Positions 9,771-17,758 are shown, numbered from the stretch's first letter. The stretch is 30,341 nucleotides of DNA from an uncultured Pseudomonadota bacterium (GCA_937983055.1 CALJLA010000186.1:1-30341), one strand, 5' to 3'. Notes: generated from the letters alone by a model not told the origin. Made by a program: numbers and translations.

Positions 9771-10637
9771 ATGTTGACAGGGTTGTTGCGTCTGTTCGCA
9801 AGACTGCCGCTGCCCTGGCTGCACGCAGCGGGCACAGCACTTGGCTGGCTCGTTTACCTGAGCGCGCCAAGCTACGCCGCAAGGCTGCGCGAAAACCTAT
9901 TGCAAAGCAGGGTCTGGCAGGACGAAGAGGCATTCCGCCGCATCCTGCACGCCAATGTCGTCGAGTCGGGCAAGGCGGTGGCGGAGCTGCCGGCGGTGTG
10001 GTTTCGCCCGCGCCCGGAAACGGCGGCCTGGGTGCAGGACGTGCAGGGCTGGGACGGCGTCGAGCGCGCCCGCGCGCAGGGTCATGGACTGATCCTGCTC
10101 ACACCGCATCTGGGCTGCTTCGAGATCATTCCGCAGTATCTGACCGAGCGCTTCGCGCTCACGGTGTTGTACCGGCCGCCGCATTTCGCGGCGCTGGCGC
10201 CGGCGATGCGTGCCGGTCGCGAGCGGCCCGGCCTGCAGCTCGCCAGCACCGATGTGAGCGGCGTGCGCCTGCTGCTCAAGGCCCTGAAGCGCGGCGAGGC
10301 GATCGGCATCCTGCCCGACCAGGTGCCCGGCGCCGGCGAGGGCGAGTGGGCGCCGTTCTTCGAGCGCCAGGCCTACACCATGACGCTGGCGAGCCGGCTG
10401 TCGGAAAGCACCGGGGCGCCGGTGCTGCTGACCTACGCCATCCGGCTGCCGCAGGGTCACGGCTACCGGCTGCATTTCGAACCGATGCCGGCTGCGCAAC
10501 CCGGCGAATCCGCCGGCCGCTGGCTCAACCGCGCGCTCGAATCGATCATCCGCCGCCACCCGGCCCAGTATCTCTGGTCTTACAACCGGTACAAGTCGCC
10601 CGCCGGCGCAAGCGCGCCGCAGGAGTCATCGGCGTGA
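9771..10637 (+). CDS. LpxL/HtrB-type lysophospholipid (lipid A) acyltransferase, copy 1
   Basis: The product has 288 residues with a hydrophobic N-terminal segment (LPLPWLHAAGTALGWLVYL, about 13-31) that anchors it to the inner membrane. The acyltransferase motif is HX4E in LTPHLGCFEI (about residues 111-120), with VLYRPP and the GIGILPDQVPG-like segment (IGILPDQVPG) further on. The family transfers a secondary acyl chain from acyl-ACP to Kdo-lipid A or related lipids. Acceptor and chain length cannot be read. It opens a long plus-strand series and is followed 40 bases later by a second family member; metK is divergent. This pair next to metK and dapF is a common betaproteobacterial arrangement. 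Confidence 0.9.
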   Translation: MLTGLLRLFARLPLPWLHAAGTALGWLVYLSAPSYAARLRENLLQSRVWQDEEAFRRILHANVVESGKAVAELPAVWFRPRPETAAWVQDVQGWDGVERARAQGHGLILLTPHLGCFEIIPQYLTERFALTVLYRPPHFAALAPAMRAGRERPGLQLASTDVSGVRLLLKALKRGEAIGILPDQVPGAGEGEWAPFFERQAYTMTLASRLSESTGAPVLLTYAIRLPQGHGYRLHFEPMPAAQPGESAGRWLNRALESIIRRHPAQYLWSYNRYKSPAGASAPQESSA

Positions 10638-10677
10638 GGCGGCTGCCGTCGGACGCGCGCCGCGGCGGCGACAGCAT

Positions 10678-11550
10678 ATGCTGACGCGACTGGCGCTGGG
10701 ACTGCTGTGGCTGATGCATTTTCTGCCGCAGCGGCTGCTGGCACGGATCGGACAGGGACTCGGCCTGGCGCTGATGGCGCTGGGCGCAGAGCGGCGCCGC
10801 GTGGTGCACGCCAACCTGCGGCTGTGCTTTCCGGAAATGGATGCCAGGGCGCGCAGCCGGCTGGCGCGCGCGCATTTCCGCGCGGTGGGCCGCGCGCTGG
10901 CGGAGACCACCATCGCCTGGTGGTCGGGCGCGGCGCGGGTTCGGCGCCTGGCGAAGATCGAGGGCTGGGAGCATTTCGAGCGCGCCGATCGCGCCAGCGC
11001 GACGATCATTCTCGCCCCGCACTTTGTCGGCGTGGACGTGCTCGCCATCCGCCTGTCCATCGAGCACGACGCGATGTCGATGTACAGCCAGCAGAAGGAC
11101 CCGCTGTTCGACCGCTTTCTGAAGTCCCGGCGCACAAGGTTCCGGCCGATCCGGCTGGCGTCGCGCCAGGACGGCATCAAGCCGGTGATCCGCGGATTGC
11201 GGGCGCGGCTGCCGCTGTTCTTCCTGCCCGACATGGATTTCGGCCCGCGCGACGCGCTGTTCGTGCCGTTCTTTGGCGTGCAGACAGCAACCATCGACGC
11301 AGTGCCGCGGCTGGCGGCGCTGGCGAAGGCCACGATCGTGCCGGTGGTGATCCGGCAGAACGGCGTTGCCGAGGGCTACACCATCTGTTTCCATCCGCCG
11401 TGGAAGGACTATCCTACCGGCAACCTGCACGCCGACACCGCGCGCATGAATGCGTTCATCGAAGAGCGGGTGCGCGAGATGCCGGAACAGTATTACTGGC
11501 TGCACAAGCGGTTCAAGACCCGGCCACCGGGCGAGGAAAGGATCTACTGA
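10678..11550 (+). CDS. LpxL/LpxM-type lysophospholipid acyltransferase, copy 2
   Basis: This 290-residue protein has a hydrophobic N-terminus (LALGLLWLMHFLPQRLLA) and the motif HX4D in LAPHFVGVDVL. It also has MSMYSQQKDPLFDRF and LPLFFLPDMDFGPRDALFVPFFG, typical of late lipid A acyltransferases. It differs clearly from copy 1 (HX4E there, HX4D here), so the two are not a recent duplication and probably add different acyl chains. ATG at 10678 is the first good start. The CoA-binding-protein gene follows after 8 bases, so it is probably co-transcribed. The substrate is not predictable from sequence. Confidence 0.9.
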   Translation: MLTRLALGLLWLMHFLPQRLLARIGQGLGLALMALGAERRRVVHANLRLCFPEMDARARSRLARAHFRAVGRALAETTIAWWSGAARVRRLAKIEGWEHFERADRASATIILAPHFVGVDVLAIRLSIEHDAMSMYSQQKDPLFDRFLKSRRTRFRPIRLASRQDGIKPVIRGLRARLPLFFLPDMDFGPRDALFVPFFGVQTATIDAVPRLAALAKATIVPVVIRQNGVAEGYTICFHPPWKDYPTGNLHADTARMNAFIEERVREMPEQYYWLHKRFKTRPPGEERIY

Positions 11551-11558
11551 AAGACGGT

Positions 11559-11993
11559 ATGTTCACCAATCCGGATGTCGGGGAAATCTGCACGCTGCTC
11601 AGGGAAGTGAAGACCATTGCCGTGGTCGGTTTGTCGCCGCTGCCGGTGCGCCCCAGTTATCGCATCGCCCGGGCGATGCAGGGCGCCGGCTACCGCATCG
11701 TGCCGGTGCGGCCGCTGGTACCGAAGGTGCTCGGCGAGCCGGCGTACGGATCGCTCGCCGACATCCCGTTTACGGTCGATCTGGTCAACGTGTTTCGTGC
11801 CGCGCGCTTCGTCGACGGCATCGTGGACGAGTGCCTGCGGCTTGGCTTGCGCCGGCTGTGGATCCAGGAAGGCATCGTCAACGAGGCGGCCGCAGAGCGT
11901 GCCCGCGCCGGCGGCATGCAGGTGATCATGGACCGCTGCATCTGGCGCGACTACAACGGCTTGTGCGGTCCGATGTTCGCAGGTGAGCGGTGA
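11559..11993 (+). CDS. CoA-binding-domain protein (YccU-like)
   Basis: This 144-residue protein is a single Rossmann-type CoA_binding domain. A glycine-rich turn IAVVGLSPLPVRPSYRIARAMQ lies at about residues 18-38, GYRIVPVRP follows, and RLWIQEGIVNEAAAERARAGG comes near residue 100. The C-terminal MDRCIWRDY segment carries the family's conserved cysteine. Length is normal for the stand-alone family, which is cytoplasmic and has no firmly assigned reaction. ATG at 11559 is chosen because the conserved fold begins soon after it. Its TGA overlaps the GTG of the next gene (GTGA), which indicates translational coupling with the acetyltransferase. Confidence 0.9.
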   Translation: MFTNPDVGEICTLLREVKTIAVVGLSPLPVRPSYRIARAMQGAGYRIVPVRPLVPKVLGEPAYGSLADIPFTVDLVNVFRAARFVDGIVDECLRLGLRRLWIQEGIVNEAAAERARAGGMQVIMDRCIWRDYNGLCGPMFAGER

Positions 11994-12586
11994 CCGGCGT
12001 GAACGGCGAGATCCGTATTGCGCCGCTGGCTGATACCGACATTGCGGCGGTGATCGCGCTGGCAAGCGAAATCTGGAACCTGCACTACCCGGGCATCATC
12101 AGCGTCGCCCAGATCGATTACATGCTCGGGCAACGCTACAGCGCCGAGGCGATACGCCGGCAGCTGGCCGGCGGGCGCGCCTGGTGGGATACGCTGTTCG
12201 TCGACGGCCGGCTGGCCGGCTTCGCCAGCATCGAGGCGGGCGGGCGGCCCCAGGCGGACAAGCTCGACAAGATTTACCTGCACCCGCGCTTTCAGGGTTG
12301 CGGCCTCGGCTCGCGGCTGCTCGCCCATGTCGCCGCCGGCGCGGGCGCGCGCGGCAGTCGGCGGTTGTGGCTGCAGGTGAACAAGCACAATCGCCGCGCG
12401 ATCGAGGCCTACCTGCGCAACGGCTACAGGATCGTCGAGTCGGTCACCGCCGATATCGGGCAGGGGTTCGTCATGGACGACTACATCATGGAACGGCTCA
12501 TCGGGCAGGAGGCATCGCAGAACAGGCGCGAGGTGCGAGGCTCGAGGCCCGAGGGCGCCATGCTGCGCATGGCGGGTTCGGAATGA
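11990..12586 (+). CDS. GNAT-family N-acetyltransferase with a repeat-derived C-terminal tail
   Basis: The product has 198 residues. The GNAT fold covers about 8-168: IRIAPLADTDIAAVIAL at the start, the acetyl-CoA loop HPRFQGCGLGSRLLAHV at about 98-114, and LWLQVNKHNRRAIEAYLRNGYRI near 125-146. The start is GTG at 11990, coupled to the CoA-binding gene. The last 28 or so residues after MERLIG are Arg-rich and do not resemble the family. They are encoded by the left half of the palindromic repeat at 12526-12632, so the insertion seems to have replaced the original stop. The acceptor is unknown. The core fold is intact. Confidence 0.88.
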   Translation: MTGVNGEIRIAPLADTDIAAVIALASEIWNLHYPGIISVAQIDYMLGQRYSAEAIRRQLAGGRAWWDTLFVDGRLAGFASIEAGGRPQADKLDKIYLHPRFQGCGLGSRLLAHVAAGAGARGSRRLWLQVNKHNRRAIEAYLRNGYRIVESVTADIGQGFVMDDYIMERLIGQEASQNRREVRGSRPEGAMLRMAGSE

Positions 12587-12632
12587 GCCCGCTTCCAATC
12601 TCATGGTTTTCCTCGCGCCTCGCGCCTCGCGC
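12526..12632. repeat. Palindromic GAGGYGC repeat between GNAT gene and dapF
   Basis: The left arm 12526-12547 (units of GCGAGG) and right arm 12611-12632 (units of CCTCGCG) are inverted copies with two mismatches in 22, separated by 63 bases. Inside is a smaller palindrome, CGCCATG (12556-12562) against CATGGCG (12568-12574). The element covers the end of the GNAT gene and the leader of dapF. The shape fits a small non-autonomous inserted element or extragenic palindrome. Confidence 0.7.
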
Positions 12633-12641
12633 CGATTCTCC

Positions 12642-13472
12642 ATGCGCCTGAAGTTCACCAAGATGGAAGGCGCCGGCAACGATTTCATCGTTGTCGACGC
12701 CACCCGCACGCCGCTGGCGCTCGAGCCTGCGCAGATCCGCCGCCTCGCCGACCGGCATTTCGGCATCGGCTTCGACCAGCTGCTGGTCATCGAGCCGCCG
12801 CGCAGCGCCGGGACCGATTTTTTTTACCGCATCTTCAATGCCGACGGCGGCGAAGTCGGCCAGTGCGGCAACGGGGCACGCTGCTTCGTGCGCTACGTGC
12901 ACGACCACGGCCTCGCCCGGCGCAACCCGATCCGGGTCGAGACCGCCTCGGGCGTGATGGAGCCGCGGCTGGAAGCCGAGGGCGCGGTCACCGTGGAGAT
13001 GGGGGTGCCGCGCTTCGAGCCGGCGGAGGTGCCGTTCGACGCGCCGGCGCGCGCCCGCAGTTACGCGCTGGATGTGGAGGGCATGACCGTCGAGATCGGG
13101 GCGGTGTCGATGGGCAATCCGCATGCGGTGCAGGTCGTCCGCGAAGTCGAATCCGCGCCGGTGACCACCCAGGGACCGCTGATCGAGCACCACCCGCGCT
13201 TTCCGCAGCGGGTGAATGCCGGCTACATGCAGGTGCTCGATCGCGGACACATCGCCCTGCGCGTGTGGGAGCGCGGCGCCGGCGAGACGCTGGCCTGCGG
13301 CACCGGCGCCTGCGCGGCGGTCGTTGTCGGCATCCAGTGGGAACTGCTGGATTCGCCGGTGTCGGTGCGCACCCGCGGCGGCGAACTGCGCATCGACTGG
13401 CCCGGCGAAGGCCATCCGGTCATGATGACGGGCCCTGCGCGCAGCGTATTCACGGGCGAGGTCGATCTGTAA
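12642..13472 (+). CDS. dapF: Diaminopimelate epimerase
   Basis: A 276-residue, PLP-independent racemase that converts LL- to meso-diaminopimelate for lysine and peptidoglycan synthesis. Both catalytic cysteines are present: Cys75 in NADGGEVGQCGNGARC and Cys219 in LACGTGACAA. The N-terminus FTKMEGAGNDFIVVD and length are typical. ATG at 12642 is fixed by homology. The open frame upstream (from 12603) reads through the CCTCGCG repeat and is not part of the protein. No clear ribosome site is seen, because the repeat element ends only 9 bases before the start. Confidence 0.97.
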   Translation: MRLKFTKMEGAGNDFIVVDATRTPLALEPAQIRRLADRHFGIGFDQLLVIEPPRSAGTDFFYRIFNADGGEVGQCGNGARCFVRYVHDHGLARRNPIRVETASGVMEPRLEAEGAVTVEMGVPRFEPAEVPFDAPARARSYALDVEGMTVEIGAVSMGNPHAVQVVREVESAPVTTQGPLIEHHPRFPQRVNAGYMQVLDRGHIALRVWERGAGETLACGTGACAAVVVGIQWELLDSPVSVRTRGGELRIDWPGEGHPVMMTGPARSVFTGEVDL

Positions 13473-13519
13473 TCACGAGGCTCAAGAAAATCGAACCAAT
13501 GACCATTACAGGAAGCGAA

Positions 13520-14161
13520 ATGACCAACGACGAGGTTGCCAGCTATCTCAAGGCGCACCCGGAATTCTTCGAGCTCTACGCCGACCTGCTGGCGCAGATC
13601 GAGCTGTCGCACCCGCACGACGGGCGGGCCATCCCGCTGGCCGAGCGCCAGCTGCTGCAGTTGCGCGAGCGCAACCGACTGCTGGAATCCAAGCTGCACG
13701 AGCTGGTGAGTTTCGGCGAGGAAAACGACGCGATCAGCGAACGGTTGCACGACGCGACGCTCGCCATGATCCGCGCCCGCAGCCTGGAAGATCTGCTGGC
13801 CGGGCTGTACCTGAACCTGCGCGAGGGCTTTTCGGTGCCGCATGTCGCCCTGCGCCTGTGGGGCGGCGAAGGCGGGCAGGCGCCCGAGTTTTCCGCAGTA
13901 AGCGAGGAAACCCGGGTGTTCGCCGCCAGCCTGACGGCGCCGTACTGTTCGCCAAAGCCGATGTTCGACTCTCTTGCCTGGTTCGGCGAAGGCGTCGGCG
14001 AGCTGCACTCCTTCGCCTACGTCGCGCTGCACGCGAACGGCACCGCCGGCCTGCTCGCGCTGGCGAGCGAGGACGCAAAGCGCTTCTACCCCGAGATGGG
14101 CACCCTGTATCTGAAGCGCCTGGGCGAGCTGCTCGCCGCCAGCGTGGGCCGCTTCGTCTGA
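13520..14161 (+). CDS. DUF484 family protein
   Basis: About 213 residues of the DUF484 family, which has a GAF-like fold and no proven function; it is almost always found just before xerC. Segments seen: EVASYLKAHPEFFELYADLLAQI at the N-terminus, the conserved SHPHDGRAIPLAERQL, a helical LRERNRLLESKLHELV (probable coiled coil, about 50-66), and the C-terminal YLKRLGELLAASVGRF. The start at 13520 has AGGAAG 5-6 bases upstream; an in-frame ATG at 13499 is an alternative. xerC begins 2 bases after its stop, so the two are in one transcript with dapF. Confidence 0.92.
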   Translation: MTNDEVASYLKAHPEFFELYADLLAQIELSHPHDGRAIPLAERQLLQLRERNRLLESKLHELVSFGEENDAISERLHDATLAMIRARSLEDLLAGLYLNLREGFSVPHVALRLWGGEGGQAPEFSAVSEETRVFAASLTAPYCSPKPMFDSLAWFGEGVGELHSFAYVALHANGTAGLLALASEDAKRFYPEMGTLYLKRLGELLAASVGRFV

Positions 14162-14163
14162 CC

Positions 14164-15096
14164 ATGGCGACCCGCCGCAAAGCCGGCGACACTGCGGCCG
14201 CGGCGCAGCTTGCGCTGGTCGACGCCTATCTCGCACATCTGCGCAGCGAGCGCAGGCTGTCGGCGCATACCGTAGACGGCTACGCGCGCGATCTAAGCGC
14301 GCTGGTCGAGCTGGCCGGCGACCGTCCGCTGGCTCAATTGCAGATCCACCAGATTCGCCGTTTCGTCGGCGCCCTGCACGCGCGGGGCCTGGACGGTCGC
14401 TCGATTGCGCGTGCGCTATCGGCCTGGCGCGGCTTTTTCCGTTATCTCGCACGCGAGCAGCGACTGGCGAGCAACCCCTGCCTCGGCGTGCGTGCGCCGC
14501 GCACCGAAAAACGCCTGCCGGAGGCCCTGTCCCCGGAACAGGCCGCCCGCCTGGTGGAGCTGCCCGGCGACGAGGCGGACACGGTGCGCGACCGCGCGAT
14601 GTTCGAGCTGTTCTATTCCTCGGGCCTGCGGCTGTCGGAGCTCACCGCGCTGAAGCCCGGCGACATCGACCTCGAAGACGCCACCGTGCGCGTGACGGGC
14701 AAAGGCGCCAAGACCCGCGTGGTTCCGGTCGGACGCGCCGCGCTCGCCGCACTGCGCACCTGGCTGGCGCTGCGGGCGACGCTGCCGCAGATCGATCCGC
14801 AGGCGCTGTTTGCGAACCGCCGCGGCCGCCGCATCGGCCCGCGCAGCGTGCAGCACCGGCTGCGTCAGTGGGCGCTGCGCCAGGGGCTGGACGTGCCGGT
14901 GCACCCGCACATGCTGCGGCATTCGTTCGCCTCGCATCTGCTGCAGTCCAGCGGCGACCTGCGCGCGGTGCAGGAACTGCTCGGCCATGCCAGCATTTCC
15001 ACCACCCAGGTCTATACCCATCTCGACTGGCAGCATCTCGCCAAGGTCTACGATGCGGCGCATCCGCGCGCGAAAAGAAAACCTGGAAAGCCTTGA
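14164..15096 (+). CDS. xerC: Tyrosine recombinase XerC
   Basis: A 310-residue site-specific recombinase that, with XerD, resolves chromosome dimers at dif during division. The N-terminal SAM-like domain (about 15-105, LRSERRLSAHTVDGYARDL) is followed by the catalytic domain. All active-site residues are visible: Arg156, Lys180, His249, Arg252, His275 and nucleophile Tyr284 (STTQVYTH). The dapF-DUF484-xerC context and the length point to the housekeeping XerC rather than a mobile-element integrase. ATG at 14164 is 2 bases after the DUF484 stop. A palindromic repeat begins directly at its stop codon. Confidence 0.95.
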   Translation: MATRRKAGDTAAAAQLALVDAYLAHLRSERRLSAHTVDGYARDLSALVELAGDRPLAQLQIHQIRRFVGALHARGLDGRSIARALSAWRGFFRYLAREQRLASNPCLGVRAPRTEKRLPEALSPEQAARLVELPGDEADTVRDRAMFELFYSSGLRLSELTALKPGDIDLEDATVRVTGKGAKTRVVPVGRAALAALRTWLALRATLPQIDPQALFANRRGRRIGPRSVQHRLRQWALRQGLDVPVHPHMLRHSFASHLLQSSGDLRAVQELLGHASISTTQVYTHLDWQHLAKVYDAAHPRAKRKPGKP

Positions 15097-15097
15097 A

Positions 15098-15230
15098 CCA
15101 CAGAGGGCACAGAGAAGAACAAATTTCGAGGGACAGGAAGTCAGAAGCGGCGCGTGCGCTACCTATCCCTCCGTTTGCGGGAATCCTTTAGTCATGCATT
15201 CTTCTGTTCCTTTCTCTGTGATCTCAGTGG
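15098..15230. repeat. CACAGAG-type palindromic repeat between xerC and rlmI
   Basis: The left arm CCACAGAGGGCACAGAG (15098-15114) is an inverted, imperfect copy (13 of 17) of 15214-15230. The element starts 2 bases after the xerC stop and ends 17 bases before the rlmI start. The 9-base-spaced CACAGAG units match those of the element at 4165-4399, so both belong to one dispersed family. The interior is AT-richer than the flanking genes. Nothing else is seen in this gap. Confidence 0.7.
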
Positions 15231-15247
15231 CCAGTTTTCTCTTTTAA

Positions 15248-16423
15248 GTGACCGCGAAACTGATCCTGAAGAAGGCCCGGGAGAAATCGCTGCTGCGCCG
15301 GCACCCGTGGATATTCTCCGGCGCGATCGACCGGGTCGAAGGCCGGCCGTCATCGGGAGAAACGCTCGCGGTGCAGGCCGGCGACGGTCGCTTTCTGGCG
15401 TGGGCCGCCTACAGCCCGGCCTCGCAGATCGTGGCGCGCGCGTGGTCGTTCGATGCCGACGCGCGGGTGGACGAAGCCTTCATCCGCCGGCGGCTCGCGC
15501 AGGCCGTCGAAGCGCGCAGCGCGCAGGCGCGCAGCAGTCTGCGTCTGGTCAACGCCGAATCGGATGGGCTGCCGGGGCTGGTGGTCGACCGCTACGCCGA
15601 TGTCGCGGTGATCCAGTGCAACAGCGCCGGCGCCGCGCGCTGGCGCGAAAGCTTCGCCGACGCGCTGCTCGACTGTGCCGGCGTGCGCGCCGTGTACGAG
15701 CGCTCCGATGCCGAGGTGATCGCGCTGGAGGGGCTCGCACCACGCAGCGGGTGGCTGCGCGGCGATGGCGACACCGAACTCCAAATCGAGGAATCGGGCG
15801 TGCGCCTGATCGTGGACATCGCCCGCGGCCACAAGACCGGCTTTTATCTGGACCAGCGCGACAATCGCGACGCAGTCGGCCGCCTCGCTGCCGGGCGTTC
15901 GGTGCTCAACATGTTCTGCTACACCGGCGGTTTCACGCTGCATGCGCTGCGTCACGGCGCCGCGGAAGTAATGTCGGTGGACAGTTCGGCCGACGCGCTG
16001 GCGCTGGGCCGGCGCAACGTCGAACTGAACGGCCTGCCGGCCGGGCGCGCGCACTGGATCGAAGCCGACGCCTTCAACCATCTGCGCAGCCTGCGCAATC
16101 AGGGACGCCAGTTCGACCTGATCGTGCTCGACCCGCCGAAGTTCGCGCCGACGCCCGCCAGCGCCGAGCGCGCCGCGCGCGGCTACAAGGACATCAACCT
16201 GCTCGCCTTCAAGCTGCTGCGCCCCGGCGGGCTGCTGGCGACGTTTTCCTGTTCCGGCGGCATCTCGCGCGAGCTGTTCCAGAAGATCGTCGCCGGCGCC
16301 GCTGCCGACGCCGCAGTGGACGCACAGATCCTGCACCGCTTCGAGCCGGCGCCGGATCATCCGGTCGCGCTGCAGTTTCCGGAAGGCGATTACCTCAAGG
16401 GCTTGCTGTGCAGGCGCGCATAG
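15248..16423 (+). CDS. rlmI: Class I SAM-dependent rRNA methyltransferase (RlmI-like)
   Basis: A 391-residue protein closely fitting the RlmI family, which methylates a cytosine at C5 in 23S rRNA. An N-terminal PUA-type RNA-binding domain (about 1-80, KAREKSLLRRHPWIFSGAIDRVEG) is followed by a Rossmann methyltransferase domain. The latter shows VLNMFCYTGGFTLHALRHGA (SAM motif), VMSVDSSADAL, and the catalytic LIVLDPPKFAPT and ATFSCSGGIS segments. The start is GTG at 15248. It aligns with the family N-terminus, but no Shine-Dalgarno is evident, because the palindromic repeat occupies the leader. The phosphatase gene follows after 10 bases. The exact target base is inferred from family only. Confidence 0.9.
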   Translation: MTAKLILKKAREKSLLRRHPWIFSGAIDRVEGRPSSGETLAVQAGDGRFLAWAAYSPASQIVARAWSFDADARVDEAFIRRRLAQAVEARSAQARSSLRLVNAESDGLPGLVVDRYADVAVIQCNSAGAARWRESFADALLDCAGVRAVYERSDAEVIALEGLAPRSGWLRGDGDTELQIEESGVRLIVDIARGHKTGFYLDQRDNRDAVGRLAAGRSVLNMFCYTGGFTLHALRHGAAEVMSVDSSADALALGRRNVELNGLPAGRAHWIEADAFNHLRSLRNQGRQFDLIVLDPPKFAPTPASAERAARGYKDINLLAFKLLRPGGLLATFSCSGGISRELFQKIVAGAAADAAVDAQILHRFEPAPDHPVALQFPEGDYLKGLLCRRA

Positions 16424-16433
16424 GGAGGAAGAA

Positions 16434-17063
16434 ATGACCGAGTTCATACTGATCCGCCACGGCGAGACCGCCTGGAACGCCGAGGTGCGTATCCAGGGCC
16501 ACCTCGACAGTCCCTTGAACGACGAAGGTCTCGCCCAGGCGCTGCTGGTGGGCGAGCGGTTGGGGCGCGAGTCTTTCGACCACTTCTATTGCAGCGACCT
16601 GGGCCGGGCGCTGCAGACGGCGCAGCCGATCGCCGATCACAGCGGCAAGCAGCCGGTACGCGAGCCGCGCCTGCGCGAGCGCCATCTCGGCATTTTTCAG
16701 GGGCTCACCGGCCCGGAGTGCGAGGCGCGCTTTCCCGAGGACTACGCGCGGTTTCGCCAGCGCGATCCCGACCACGCGATACCGCAGGGCGAGAGCATCC
16801 GCCAGGTGCATGACCGGGTGGCCGCCTGGCTGACCGAGATGGCCGCACGCCATGCCGGCGGCCGCATCGTCGCCGTCACCCACGGCGGCGTGCTCGATGC
16901 CGCCTACCGGTTCGTCAACCGTATTGCGCTGGAGAAGACGCGCGATTTCCCGGTGCTCAACGCCAGCGTCAACTGCCTTCAATACGACGGCAAGGCCTGG
17001 CAGGTCAGCGCCTGGGGCGACATTTCCCATCTCACCCGCGACGCGGCGCTGGACGACTTCTAG
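16434..17063 (+). CDS. Histidine phosphatase family protein (GpmB/PhoE-like)
   Basis: A 209-residue cytoplasmic protein of the two-histidine phosphatase superfamily. The nucleophile motif is LIRHGETAWN (His9 in RHGE). A conserved GHLDSPLNDEGLAQA follows, then the acid residue in RERHLGIFQGLTG and the second His in AVTHGGVLDAAYR. Length matches cofactor-independent GpmB or broad phosphatases; the substrate cannot be stated. GGGAGGAAG gives a strong ribosome site. It ends the plus-strand series. Its TAG lies in CTAG, so the stop codon overlaps the stop of the convergent FecR-domain gene. Confidence 0.92.
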   Translation: MTEFILIRHGETAWNAEVRIQGHLDSPLNDEGLAQALLVGERLGRESFDHFYCSDLGRALQTAQPIADHSGKQPVREPRLRERHLGIFQGLTGPECEARFPEDYARFRQRDPDHAIPQGESIRQVHDRVAAWLTEMAARHAGGRIVAVTHGGVLDAAYRFVNRIALEKTRDFPVLNASVNCLQYDGKAWQVSAWGDISHLTRDAALDDF

Positions 17064-17722
17064 CCTTTGCCGAACGCCGGCACCCGCCCGACCAGCGACT
17101 CCAGGTAGACAAGTTCCTCGTCGGAGTGATTCTTCACGCCGCTCGGTTCCATCATGCGGCCCTCGCGCATCGCGGCGTAGATCATGTGCGGCTGGTGATA
17201 GTGGCTGGCGACACGCACGCGTTGCTGCCGGTGCTGGTCGGCGAGGTCGACTTCGCCGTAGCAGGTGCAGAAGTAGGTGTGCTCGGCGCTCGCTTCCAGG
17301 TAGATGCCGGTGCCGCGGATGCCGGCCACCGCGGTGGCGGTGAGCACGTCGCGGCGGCCCGGACCGAACACCGCCAGCAGCGCGCCGCTCAGCAGGCGCA
17401 GGCCGGACACCACGCCGCCGTTCGCGCCCCGCGCGCCGTAGAGGTCCATCTCGCTGCCGGCACGCAGGCGAAACGCGTCCTCGCCGATGACGAATACAGC
17501 ATCGCCGTTGACGCCGGTTTCCACCAGGTCGCCCGGCAGCACCGCCGCGCCTTCGCTTACCCGACGGCCGTTGACCCGCACCTCGCCGGAAAGGCCCATC
17601 AGGCGTCCCGCGCGCGCAGGCGCCGGCAGGAGCCACCCGCCGGCCAGCGCAAGCCCGGCGCCGAGCAGCCGGCGACGCGACACACTGCACCCGGCGCGCT
17701 GCATTATGCGTTGGCGAGTCAT
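17060..17722 (-). CDS. Tat-exported FecR-domain protein
   Basis: About 220 residues. The N-terminus has a twin-arginine signal (SVSRRRLLGAG followed by a hydrophobic stretch and APARA), so the protein should be exported folded. A FecR domain follows: GEVRVNGRRVSEGAAVLPGDLVETG, then AFRLRAGSEMDLYG, GALLAVFGPGRRDVLTATAVAGIRGTG. The C-terminal part (residues about 145-220) contains YFCTCYGEVDL with a Cys-x-Cys pair and several histidines. Unlike FecR anti-sigma regulators it lacks a cytoplasmic segment and no sigma factor gene is nearby. The start at 17722 places the Tat signal normally; the frame is open further upstream but does not resemble protein. Function unknown. Confidence 0.85.
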   Translation of the reverse strand: MTRQRIMQRAGCSVSRRRLLGAGLALAGGWLLPAPARAGRLMGLSGEVRVNGRRVSEGAAVLPGDLVETGVNGDAVFVIGEDAFRLRAGSEMDLYGARGANGGVVSGLRLLSGALLAVFGPGRRDVLTATAVAGIRGTGIYLEASAEHTYFCTCYGEVDLADQHRQQRVRVASHYHQPHMIYAAMREGRMMEPSGVKNHSDEELVYLESLVGRVPAFGKG

Positions 17723-17752
17723 TCCGGCTTCGAGCAGACACCCCCTGTCAGC

Positions 17753-17758
17753 ACTATA
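17753..17758 (-). promoter_or_regulatory. Possible -10 box for the FecR-domain gene
   Basis: TATAGT on the minus strand lies 31 bases before the chosen start at 17722. No convincing -35 box is found at normal spacing, so this is a weak call. Confidence 0.3.

Noticed and set aside
14164..15096. Integrase of a mobile element
   Set aside because: The dapF-DUF484-xerC context, length and full catalytic set point to housekeeping XerC; no attachment sites or cargo were seen.
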